A DNA stretch of 64,000 bases, from assembly GCF_019801465.1 (NCBI RefSeq), contig NZ_JAHVJA010000005.1, positions 124,001 through 188,000 of the forward strand, written 5' to 3'. This DNA comes from Leisingera daeponensis. Lineage in GTDB: Bacteria > Pseudomonadota > Alphaproteobacteria > Rhodobacterales > Rhodobacteraceae. Both the position numbers and the translations under genes were made by a program. Positions 56,716 to 64,000 of the stretch are shown here, piece after piece (within the stretch, counting starts at the first letter, position 1; each line of letters opens with the position of its first letter). The notes below the pieces were generated by a model. It made no database searches. It saw only the letters and a list, made by a program, of their open reading frames with translations, and was not told where the DNA came from.

Positions 56716-57129
56716 TTTCGGCGATTCGCACCCCCGTTGTCGGCGATCAGTTCGATTTCGATGAGGCAATTCTTAGGCGGCGGGCCTTAACATTTGATTG
56801 CTGCCGCACCTGCGCAGAGGGGGATTTATAAGGAGACCGGAAGCATTTCCGGACCAGAATCCCGATCAATTTTTATCTGTGTTCTGACGGTCCGGAGAAT
56901 CACCTGAGGGCGCCCGTCCAGGCGTGTTTCCGGCATCCTGCACAGCCTGCGGATGCATCTTTACCGGGTCTTCAGAAAGTGACGCCGGAGCGCGGCAGAA
57001 TTCGGCATGTTTCCCCATTGAAATGCGGCAAGCGCCCTGCGCCGTAAGCGGCAAATTAACATCTGAGACGCATTCTGGCTGGCATCACTATTGCGGTGGC
57101 CTAGACCGCATTGCTCGTAGGAGGACGGA
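56716..57129. other. Divergent spacer between che operon and receptor gene
   Basis: Over 400 bases between the STAS gene and the receptor gene. It should hold both promoters. A sigma-54-like site near the receptor is listed separately. I saw no gene: the open frames in it are short and lack a ribosome site or family pattern. Confidence 0.5.
57080..57095 (+). promoter_or_regulatory. Candidate sigma-54 promoter of the receptor gene
   Basis: TGGCAT-CACTA-TTGCG has the -24 GG and -12 GC at the required 12-base distance, 35 bases before the receptor ATG. A fit to the consensus TGGCACG-N4-TTGCW is good but could be chance. Confidence 0.4.
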
Positions 57130-59490
57130 ATGAAAGCGTTCAAATCGCTCAAGCTGGCACATAAGTTGCCGCTGTTTGTTGTTGGGTTCGGTGTGCTTGT
57201 GACGGCGATTCTCGTCACCATCAGCACGATCAGCTTCCAGCGCAGCGCCGAAAAAAATGCCGAGGACCAGTTCCGGTCCATGGTGGCGGACCGGAAGTTT
57301 TCGGTGCAGACGCTGCTGGACGGAATTTATGCGGATGTGCAAACCTTGGCGGCGGTGCCGTCGACGGCCACCGCCATTGAATGGCTGACCATGACCTGGA
57401 ACGATCTGGACGGCAATCCGGGCCAGATTCTGCGCCAGGCCTATATCGACGAAAACCCGAACCCGATCGGTCAGAAGCATCTGCTGGTGCGAGGCAAGGG
57501 GGAGTCGCCCTACCACATGCATCACGAAACCTTCCACCCGGCCTACAAGACCCTGATCGAAAGCAAGGGCTACTATGATGCCTTCCTGATCAATCTGGCC
57601 GGCGACATTGTCTATTCGGTGTTCAAGGAAAACGATTACGGCACCAACATGATGTCCGGCCCGTTCAAGGACTCCGGCCTGGCCGACGTGTACCGCTCAG
57701 CTCTGGAAGGCAGCCGCGGCGAGGTGTTCTTTGCCGATATGCAGCCCTACGCACCCTCCGGCGGCGCCGCCGCAGCCTTTGCCGCAGCTCCGGTTGTGAA
57801 TGATGCCAACCTGACTGTCGGCGTGCTGGCGGTGCAGATTCCGGTGGAACTGCTGGGAGCCATTGTCAACAATGACCAGGGCATGGGGCAAACCACCCAG
57901 ATCTATATTGCCGGCGCCGACATGAAGGCCCGGACAACGTCCCGTTTCGACGACGGCTACCAAGTGCTTTCGCAGCTGCCTTCGACCCCGCAGGTTGCGG
58001 CGGCTTTTGATGGCAAGTCGCATGTCCAGAAAGGTGTCCCCGGGCTGAACGGCCATGCCGTGCTTGCCTACTCCGAGCCGCTGCAGCTGGAATTTGCAAA
58101 CTGGGCGATCATTGCCGAACAGGACTGGTCCGAGCTGATGGCTCCGGCAGTTCAGAAGCGGAACATGCTTCTGCTGGCCTCGCTGATCTGCGCGGGTGGG
58201 ATGTCTTTTTTCGGCTGGCTTTTTGCGCGGTCGATCACCCGGCCGATCGACCGGATCTGCGCCGACATGGAAGCGGTGTCCTCCGGCGACCTGGAGACCG
58301 AGGTGTCGGCAGCCAGCCGCACCGACGAGATCGGCAAGATCGGCAAGACGCTGGTCTCCATGCAGGACGACCTGAAGCTGGCCCGCGCCGCCGAGGAGGA
58401 GCGCGCCGAGATGCAGCGCCAGCAGCAGCAGGTGGTCGAAAGCCTCAGCGCCGGGCTGGTGCAGCTCGCCGGCGGCGATTTCTCGCAGCCGATCACCGGC
58501 GCCTTCCCGGAGGAATACGAGCAGCTGCGGCAGAACTTCAACAGCACGGTCGGCAACCTCAGCGCCACCGTGCAGCAGGTGATCGAAGCCTCCGGCAGCA
58601 TCCGCAACGGCGCCGCCGAGATCAGCCAGGCCTCCGACGACCTGTCGCACCGCACCGAAAGCCAGGCCGCGACGCTGGAAGAGACCGCCGCCGCGCTGGA
58701 TGAGCTGACGGCAAGCGTCAAATCCGCCGCCGAGGGCGCCCGCAGCGTCGAGGCGACCATGGCCGAGGCCCGGACGCAGGCGGAAAACAACCGCGAGGTG
58801 GTGCAGAGCGCGGTTTCGGCGATGACCGAGATCGAGCAGAGCTCGAACCACATCAGCCAGATCATCTCGGTGATCGACGACATCGCCTTCCAGACCAACC
58901 TGCTGGCGCTCAATGCGGGCGTCGAGGCGGCGCGGGCGGGCGAGGCCGGCAAGGGCTTTGCTGTGGTCGCCAGCGAGGTGCGCGCCCTGGCGCAGCGCTC
59001 CTCGGACGCGGCGATGGAGATCAAGACGCTGATCTCCGACAGCTCCAAACAGGTGGAGCGCGGCGTCGACCTGGTCGGCAAGGCGGGCGAGGCGCTGCAG
59101 AGCATCGTCGAGCAGGTGACGCATATCTCGCAGCTGGTCTCCGGCATTGCCGAGGGCGCCGCGGAGCAGTCCACCGGCCTCAATGAGATCAACACCGGCG
59201 TCACCCAGCTGGATCAGGTGACCCAGCAGAACGCGGCGATGGTGGAGGAAGCCACCGCCGCCGGCCACATGCTGAACACCGACGCGGGCAAGCTGGCCGA
59301 GCTGGTGGCGCATTTCCGGGTGTCCGGCGGCACGGTTTCCGCCCGCCCGGCCGCAGCTGCCGCGCCTGCCGCGGCGGTCCGGCCTGCGCCCTCGGCCCAT
59401 GGCGAGGCGGACTGGCAGGTGGAGGCCAGCCCGGCTCCGGCCGCGGCCGCCAGCGGCAATGCCGCCCGCGATCTCTGGCAGGATTTCTGA
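57130..59490 (+). CDS. Methyl-accepting chemotaxis protein
   Basis: A protein of 786 residues. Two membrane helices (about 13-37 and 345-368) flank a large periplasmic sensor of the double-Cache type. A HAMP domain follows ([25 protein letters not shown]) and then the signalling helices with the hairpin tip [26 protein letters not shown]. The end carries a linker with WQ and a terminal LWQDF, similar in position to the pentapeptide that tethers CheR/CheB. The ligand is not deducible. It is divergent from the che operon; its ATG follows GTAGGAGGA. Confidence 0.93.
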   Translation: MKAFKSLKLAHKLPLFVVGFGVLVTAILVTISTISFQRSAEKNAEDQFRSMVADRKFSVQTLLDGIYADVQTLAAVPSTATAIEWLTMTWNDLDGNPGQILRQAYIDENPNPIGQKHLLVRGKGESPYHMHHETFHPAYKTLIESKGYYDAFLINLAGDIVYSVFKENDYGTNMMSGPFKDSGLADVYRSALEGSRGEVFFADMQPYAPSGGAAAAFAAAPVVNDANLTVGVLAVQIPVELLGAIVNNDQGMGQTTQIYIAGADMKARTTSRFDDGYQVLSQLPSTPQVAAAFDGKSHVQKGVPGLNGHAVLAYSEPLQLEFANWAIIAEQDWSELMAPAVQKRNMLLLASLICAGGMSFFGWLFARSITRPIDRICADMEAVSSGDLETEVSAASRTDEIGKIGKTLVSMQDDLKLARAAEEERAEMQRQQQQVVESLSAGLVQLAGGDFSQPITGAFPEEYEQLRQNFNSTVGNLSATVQQVIEASGSIRNGAAEISQASDDLSHRTESQAATLEETAAALDELTASVKSAAEGARSVEATMAEARTQAENNREVVQSAVSAMTEIEQSSNHISQIISVIDDIAFQTNLLALNAGVEAARAGEAGKGFAVVASEVRALAQRSSDAAMEIKTLISDSSKQVERGVDLVGKAGEALQSIVEQVTHISQLVSGIAEGAAEQSTGLNEINTGVTQLDQVTQQNAAMVEEATAAGHMLNTDAGKLAELVAHFRVSGGTVSARPAAAAAPAAAVRPAPSAHGEADWQVEASPAPAAAASGNAARDLWQDF

Positions 59491-59501
59491 CCATCCAACG
59501 G

Positions 59502-59532
59502 AGGCGCCGCGGAAATTCCCGCGGCGCCTTTG
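59502..59532 (+). terminator. Rho-independent-like terminator after the receptor gene
   Basis: An 11-bp stem (AGGCGCCGCGG against CCGCGGCGCCT) with loop AAATTC and a short T tract, 11 bases after the stop. Confidence 0.7.
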
Positions 59533-60005
59533 CCTTCAGGGGCCCACTGGCCGGCTGCCGGCCGTTGGTCCGGCCGGCCGCAGACAGGCCCTCCGCCTGC
59601 AAGCTTTGCTGCAGGCGCTGATCCGCGTTCCGCCTGCCGGCAAACGGGCTGGTTGCCCTTTACCCAGCCTCAGCATCAAACAGACCGGCCGGCCGCTCCG
59701 CGTCTTCGGAGGCACCGCCGGGGCCGGCCAACGCGCTCAGCCCCCCGTCTTGCACACTTGTGACGCCAGCGGAACGGCGGCCAAATAGCACCCGCCCCAA
59801 CGCGTGAAATTTCCGAAAAATGGCAGGATCCTGCGTTCATGCATCGCAAAATCCGGCAATGGACTGGAACGGCTCAGTTTTCTTTAATTAAATCTCCGCA
59901 GATAATAAACCCAAGCGCGATAAAATTCACTGTAAGATACTTATGCGTGTGATGGGCCGGGCGCGTTCAAGCCCGGGTGCCGTGCCAGTTCAAAGGGGTA
60001 AAAGG
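59533..60005. other. Gene-free stretch before the receiver genes
   Basis: About 470 bases without a credible gene. The first part is GC-rich with several GGCCGG repeats. From about 59870 to 59945 it becomes clearly AT-rich (TTTTCTTTAATTAAATC, later GATAAAATTC), which fits a promoter for the gene at 60006. No defined -35/-10 pair can be assigned with confidence. Confidence 0.5.
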
Positions 60006-60737
60006 ATGAGTAACGACCACTTGCCAGAGATGAAAGCGCCGCCATTTATGCAGCCTGTGATCCTCAACATTCTTTCGGTTGACGATGATGAAATTGACAG
60101 GCTGCGTCTGAGAAAGCTGTGCCGCAAGGCCGGCATGGAGGCCGAGTTCTTTGAGGCCGCCAACCTGGATGAGATGCGCCAGCAACTGGACAAGGAACAG
60201 TATGACCTGGTGTTTCTGGACCACAACCTTGGCATGGACACAGGCTTGGATGCGCTGAAACTGCTGCTGACCCATGAGGAGCAGGTCCAGGCCGTGCCGA
60301 TAATGCTGACAAGTGTCACCAGCTATCAGACCGCCGTGAAGGCGATGCGCCGGGGCTGTGCCGATTACATCGTCAAGGAAGAACTATCGGTGGACGCTTT
60401 GATCAAATCCATTGCCTCCGCCATCGAACGGCGGGCGCTGTATGGCCAACTGTCCAGTGCCCGGGCGTCGGAAAAGGAGCTGAAGCGGATATTCCAGCGG
60501 TTCATCGTCGGCTGCGGACCGGACCTGCGGCTGCTGCTGAGCCGGACACTTGCCGGTGTGCGGGTGGTGAAATCGCAGACACGCCAGGATGACGTCGTGC
60601 CGCCTTCGGTCCTGGCGGATGTCTCAATGCTGGAACGCAGCTGCAGAGACCTGGTGGCCTTCATGGACGATCTGGACAGCGTCATTGAGGACACTCGCGC
60701 GGTGACCGCCCGAGCGACCCCGAACCTGCTTCAGTAA
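60006..60737 (+). CDS. Receiver-domain protein with DHp-like helical tail
   Basis: A protein of 243 residues from the ATG at 60006, after AAAAGG. The receiver domain has LSVDDDEIDRLRLRKL, the phosphorylation site in LVFLDHNLGMDTG (D72), the Thr of MLTSVTS and the Lys in YIVKEE (residue 124). The C-terminal 100 residues are helical and begin like the dimerisation helices of kinases (ERRALYGQLSSARASEKELKRIF), but the His-containing motif is replaced by CGPDLR and no ATPase domain follows. It may partner the hybrid kinase two genes on. Confidence 0.82.
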   Translation: MSNDHLPEMKAPPFMQPVILNILSVDDDEIDRLRLRKLCRKAGMEAEFFEAANLDEMRQQLDKEQYDLVFLDHNLGMDTGLDALKLLLTHEEQVQAVPIMLTSVTSYQTAVKAMRRGCADYIVKEELSVDALIKSIASAIERRALYGQLSSARASEKELKRIFQRFIVGCGPDLRLLLSRTLAGVRVVKSQTRQDDVVPPSVLADVSMLERSCRDLVAFMDDLDSVIEDTRAVTARATPNLLQ

Positions 60738-60836
60738 CGGGCCTCGCCATTGGCCGGACTTTAAACGCAAGAACCGCAATCCCTGTCACTGAGTCACGCG
60801 GCAACGGCAGATGCGGCAGAAAGGAGCGACAGACAG

Positions 60837-61325
60837 ATGAGCAGTTCCCGCCCTCCCCGCCCGGCATTGAACATCATCCTGGTCGAAGACGATGACGGCG
60901 ATGCAAAGGCCCTGCGCCGGGCCTTTGAACGGGCCCGTATGGCGAATCCGGTCACCCGGTTTGCTGATGGTGTCGACGCTCTGGCCTACCTGCGCGGCGA
61001 GATGAATCACGTCCCTCCGCCCCATTTCGTGGTGCTGAGCGATATCAACATGCCGCGCAAGAACGGGATTGAGCTGCTGAGGGAAATCCGCGCCGATCCA
61101 GTGCTGCATGACATCCTGTTCATCGTGCTGACGACCTCGGACGACGAGCGGGACATCTCCGAAGCTTATGCCAACAACGTCGCCGGCTACATTCTCAAGT
61201 CCAAGGCAGGCGGCATGTTTGCCAACCTTATGGCAACGCTCGACAATTACTGGCGAATTGTCGAACTGCCCGAAATACACATCAAAAAGGTGACCGATGG
61301 CAGCTCTCAACATCCTGCTCATTGA
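60837..61325 (+). CDS. Single-domain response regulator (Rcp1-like)
   Basis: A protein of 162 residues, one receiver domain of the phytochrome-associated Rcp1 type: NIILVEDDDGDAKALRRAFE, VVLSDINMPRKNGIELL with the phosphorylation site (D69), TTSDDERDI and the Lys of GYILKSK (residue 121). A GAAAGGAGC ribosome site precedes it. It overlaps the next gene by 29 bases, so the receiver and kinase are coupled. Confidence 0.88.
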   Translation: MSSSRPPRPALNIILVEDDDGDAKALRRAFERARMANPVTRFADGVDALAYLRGEMNHVPPPHFVVLSDINMPRKNGIELLREIRADPVLHDILFIVLTTSDDERDISEAYANNVAGYILKSKAGGMFANLMATLDNYWRIVELPEIHIKKVTDGSSQHPAH

Positions 61326-62388
61326 CGATGACGCCGGCGACCGGAAGCTGTTGCGCCGGCTGCTGAAGAAGCACCATCCGGACGCCAGGATAAATGAGGC
61401 CGACAGCGGCGAAGGTGCCTTGGGGCACGCCGGGCAGCCGGCAGACGTGATTTTTCTGGACTACCTGCTGCCGGACGGCACCGGACTCGACCTGATCGCC
61501 CGGCTGAACGAGGCCTGGCCGCGGGCCGTTCTGTTCATGACCACCGGCCATGGAGACGAGGAAATCGCCAAAAGCGTCATCCTGGCCGGAGCCAGCGATT
61601 ACATCCCCAAATCGGCGCTCAGCGCGGAAGCGCTGAAGCGGATGATTGCCAACGGGCTGAAGGTCGCTGACATGCGCTGGCGGATCCAGGAGCAGCAGAA
61701 CGAGCTGCGCCTGTTCTCGGATGTTCTGATCCACGACATGCGGGCACCGCTGCGGGCTATTAAGTTCCTCAGTGATCAAATACAGGAGGAATATGCCGAA
61801 GGTGACCTGGAGGAAGTGTCCCGGCAATTCGAGCTGATGAAGAAATCAGTGAACAAGACCTCCGAACTGATCGAGCGGCTGGCAAGCCATATCAACCCGC
61901 ATAGTGACGGCCGGGCGGAGCGGGTGACGGTCGAAAGCCTGTTTGACAGTTTGCGCACAGTCCTGGCGCAGGACCTGGCGGAGTCCGGCGCCAGAATCGA
62001 CTGGCAGTCCAATGGTCTGAACGTGGTGTGTTTTCCGCCGGATATCGTGCAGCTTCTGCAGAACCTGATCGGAAACGCGATCAAGTACAGCGGCGGCAAG
62101 ACCCCGGAAATCACAGTGACTGCGGAACCTGCGCACCCAGGGCTGATGATCTCCGTCTCCGATAACGGCATTGGCGTGCCGCCGGAATACCGGGAAAAGA
62201 TCTTTGAGCCTTTCAAGCGGCTGCAGCGCGGCAGCGAGCAGCCCGGCACCGGGCTGGGCCTTGCCACCTGTGCCAAGATCGCAAAGCGCCACGAGGGTGT
62301 GATCTGGTGCGACCCGCAAACGGAAACTGGCACCACAATCCGGTTCACGATCGGACTTGTCGCGCAGCTCGCCCGAGAAACGGCCTGA
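61297..62388 (+). CDS. Hybrid protein: N-terminal receiver and histidine kinase
   Basis: A protein of 363 residues. The receiver (1-125) has LLIDDDAGDRKLLRRLLKK, FLDYLLPDGTG (D55) and the Lys in YIPKSA. A linker helix leads to the phosphoacceptor His in LIHDMRAPLRAI (residue 146). The ATPase domain has QLLQNLIGNAIKYSGG, SDNGIGVPPEYREKIFEPF and GTGLGLATC. There is no membrane segment, so it is a cytoplasmic kinase whose input is another phosphoprotein, likely one of the two receivers encoded upstream. The output gene is unknown. Confidence 0.9.
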   Translation: MAALNILLIDDDAGDRKLLRRLLKKHHPDARINEADSGEGALGHAGQPADVIFLDYLLPDGTGLDLIARLNEAWPRAVLFMTTGHGDEEIAKSVILAGASDYIPKSALSAEALKRMIANGLKVADMRWRIQEQQNELRLFSDVLIHDMRAPLRAIKFLSDQIQEEYAEGDLEEVSRQFELMKKSVNKTSELIERLASHINPHSDGRAERVTVESLFDSLRTVLAQDLAESGARIDWQSNGLNVVCFPPDIVQLLQNLIGNAIKYSGGKTPEITVTAEPAHPGLMISVSDNGIGVPPEYREKIFEPFKRLQRGSEQPGTGLGLATCAKIAKRHEGVIWCDPQTETGTTIRFTIGLVAQLARETA

Positions 62389-62581
62389 AGGCGCTTGTTC
62401 CCAAGGCGGAATGCATACTTCTTCCCAGCCCATCGGATCATCCTGGGGCCAACCACTCCGCCAACCGCGTTCCCCTGGGCCGGAATTTGTTAGGCTAGCC
62501 GGGTGCAACCGGCTCTTGGGAGGGGCGCACCGCTGCCCGGACCGCGCCGCCAGCTCCGTCCAGAACCGCCTTCTGCAGATG

Positions 62582-63196
62582 CTACCCTTCCAATGAGACC
62601 CAAAGCACCTTGGCGTCTTCCTTGCTGACCGAAACACAGCCATGGCCCATACCGCTATCGTAATAAACGGAATCACCCGCACCCATGCGAAGGGGCCGGT
62701 AGTGTTCCGTGTAGAGAATGAGCTCGCCGCTGAGCACAAACATGAATTCTTCGCCTTGGTGCCGCACCCAATTGTCGAACTCTGTGACGTCCCGCGCCTT
62801 GATGGTGCTGATATAAGGCACCATGCGCTTGCTGGTCAGCTCGCTGCACAAAAGCTCGTGATCGTAGGTCGAGGTTTCCTTGTGCTCGCCTTCCCCCGTG
62901 CGGGTGAAGTCCCGGCGCCCGGTTACACCACTTTGGCTGGATTGCACAAACAGCTGCGGCGTTTCCAGCTCCAGCGTCTGCATCAGGCGCCGGATAATCT
63001 CAAAACTGGGGCGGGTCTGGTTGTTCTCGATCTTGGACAAGGTGGACCTTCCGATGGCAGCAGCCCTGGCGGCTTCCTCGAGCGTCAGACCCTTTTCCTT
63101 GCGCGCTTCACGAATCATTTTACCCAGAATTTCGCCATCCGGAGCCTCCACTGCTTCGGGGCCCAGTCCTGTTTCTTCTGAGGGAATTGGTTCCAT
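62582..63196 (-). CDS. XRE-family regulator with cupin domain
   Basis: A protein of 204 residues. The helix-turn-helix is at about 25-80 (LGKMIREARKEKGLTLEEAARAAAIGRSTLSKIENNQ). The C-terminal cupin has FDNWVRHQGEEFMFVLSGELILYTEH and GAGDSVYYDSGMGHGCV. Such regulators control catabolism of amino acids, polyamines or organosulphonates by sensing a small molecule. It is divergent from lpd and probably binds the palindrome in the shared spacer. It converges with the hybrid kinase gene across 193 bases in which I see no gene. Confidence 0.88.
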   Translation of the reverse strand: MEPIPSEETGLGPEAVEAPDGEILGKMIREARKEKGLTLEEAARAAAIGRSTLSKIENNQTRPSFEIIRRLMQTLELETPQLFVQSSQSGVTGRRDFTRTGEGEHKETSTYDHELLCSELTSKRMVPYISTIKARDVTEFDNWVRHQGEEFMFVLSGELILYTEHYRPLRMGAGDSVYYDSGMGHGCVSVSKEDAKVLWVSLEG

Positions 63197-63274
63197 TTCT
63201 GCGATTTCTCCTGATCCGAAAACACCTTAGCTTTGATGTATCTGTCGGTCAAAATTTCCGTGATCGCACTTTCT

Positions 63275-63308
63275 GTTTGCAATAGGGAAAAAGTTTCCTA
63301 TAGGAGAC
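63275..63308. promoter_or_regulatory. Candidate operator of the XRE-cupin regulator
   Basis: GTTTCCTATAGGAGAC at 63293-63308 is a near-perfect 16-bp palindrome, and a related copy GTTTGCAATAGGGAAA starts 18 bases upstream. Both lie between the divergent regulator and lpd, the expected place for control of both genes. Confidence 0.5.
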
Positions 63309-63369
63309 GCAGCGTCGTATACGACTGAATACCTGCCGGTCCTGAACCGCTTTTCGGAGGAGACACCAC

Positions 63370-64000
63370 ATGAGCGCATATGATCTGATCGTGATCGGGG
63401 CCGGTCCGGGCGGTTATGTCGCAGCAATCCGCGCGGCGCAGCTGGGCCTGAATGTCGCTTGCGTCGAAGGCCGCGGATCGCTGGGCGGCACTTGCCTCAA
63501 CGTCGGCTGCATCCCCTCCAAAGCGCTGCTGACCTCCTCCGGCAAATATGCGGAACTGTCCCATTTGGCCGCGCATGGAATTGCCGTCGAAGGGGCCACT
63601 CTGGACCTGGGCGCGCTGATGGCACGCAAGGACAAGATTGTCGGCGACCTGACCAAGGGCATCGCCTTCCTGTTCAAGAAGAACGGCGTCGACCACATCG
63701 AAGGCTGGGCCAGCATTCCAGCGCCCGGCCAAGTGCAGGTTGGTGAGGACATCCACACTGCCAAGAGCATTCTGATTGCCACCGGTTCGGAGCCCGCCGC
63801 CCTCCCTGGCGTGGAGATCGACGAGGTTGACGTGCTGAGCAGCACCGGTGCGTTGGCGCTGGACGCTGCCCCGGAGCATCTGGTGGTGATCGGCGCCGGC
63901 GTGATCGGGCTTGAACTCGGTCAGGTCTGGTCACGCCTCGGATCCAAAGTGACGGTGGTGGAATACCTCGACCGCATCCTGCCCGGCATCGACGGCGAGA
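63370..64000 (+). CDS. lpd: Dihydrolipoamide dehydrogenase, cut by window end (partial)
   Basis: The first 210 residues of a flavoprotein that runs out of the window. It shows the FAD-binding start [21 protein letters not shown], the redox-active disulphide [25 protein letters not shown] and the NAD-binding motif [20 protein letters not shown]. It is the E3 subunit of 2-oxoacid dehydrogenase or glycine-cleavage complexes, re-oxidising lipoamide. The ATG at 63370 follows GGAGGAGA. Divergence from an XRE-cupin regulator suggests a regulated, substrate-specific complex whose other subunits lie beyond the edge. Confidence 0.92.
   Translation, partial: MSAYDLIVIGAGPGGYVAAIRAAQLGLNVACVEGRGSLGGTCLNVGCIPSKALLTSSGKYAELSHLAAHGIAVEGATLDLGALMARKDKIVGDLTKGIAFLFKKNGVDHIEGWASIPAPGQVQVGEDIHTAKSILIATGSEPAALPGVEIDEVDVLSSTGALALDAAPEHLVVIGAGVIGLELGQVWSRLGSKVTVVEYLDRILPGIDGE

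Noticed and set aside
1-64000. tRNA, rRNA, insertion sequences, integrases
   Set aside because: No cloverleaf, rRNA segment, transposase or recombinase frame was recognised by eye. A covariance-model or profile scan could still find a short RNA gene.

Overview
The window is about 64 kb of GC-rich alphaproteobacterial DNA. It looks like a roseobacter-type member of the Rhodobacteraceae (Leisingera/Phaeobacter-like), judged from the plasmid replicase type, Hint-domain protein, gene style and codon use; no rRNA or tRNA gene is present to confirm this. A DnaA-like replicase gene divergent from a parAB pair, with an array of 16-bp palindromes, indicates that the window lies on an extrachromosomal replicon.

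Layout. (1) 1-3.1 kb: end of an RpiR-type regulator, a Hint-domain protein and a nucleotide-sugar dehydrogenase. (2) 3.2-7.9 kb: replication and partition module (replicase, AT-richer origin-like spacer, parA, parB). Eight perfect and three degenerate copies of TGTCCCCGCGGGGACA spread through coding and non-coding DNA. (3) 7.5-14.8 kb: envelope genes: a YceI-OmpA fusion, a caspase-like protein with a C-terminal CxxCH motif, and a minus-strand ExbB/ExbD/ExbD/TonB-like set with two uncharacterised genes. (4) 14.9-45.2 kb: a nearly continuous plus-strand type VI secretion (T6SS) cluster: tssA, tssB, tssC, hcp, tagJ, tssE, tssF, tssG, tssH, a three-gene insert, vgrG, an uncharacterised gene, PAAR, fha, tssK, tssL, tssM, tagF, pppA. 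No tssJ was recognised. (5) 45.3-51.7 kb: T6SS kinase (ppkA), OmpA-type protein, anchored M15-type peptidase, Gly-Asp repeat protein and a second caspase-like protein with Sel1 repeats. (6) 51.8-59.5 kb: chemotaxis cluster (cheY, cheR, cheW, cheA, cheY, STAS protein) divergent from a methyl-accepting chemotaxis protein. (7) 60.0-62.4 kb: three signalling proteins with receiver domains, the last a hybrid kinase. (8) 62.6 kb to the end: an XRE-cupin regulator divergent from a truncated lpd.

The most unusual part is the three-gene insert between tssH and vgrG. It encodes a lysine-rich membrane/coiled-coil protein, a complete bacterial voltage-gated sodium channel (pore motif TLESWSMG), and a 1642-residue protein. 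The giant joins a near-copy of TssB, about 890 residues of acidic Leu-motif repeats, a second VipA-like domain and a TssC-like domain. Related acidic Leu motifs occur in the linker of the T6SS FHA protein. The BON-like plus DUF4384-like tail of the PpkA kinase is also found on the TonB-like protein of the neighbouring ExbBD operon. Together these links suggest one envelope system with kinase/phosphatase control, inner-membrane energisation and caspase-like proteins around the T6SS. That functional integration is inference; the gene identities mostly are not.
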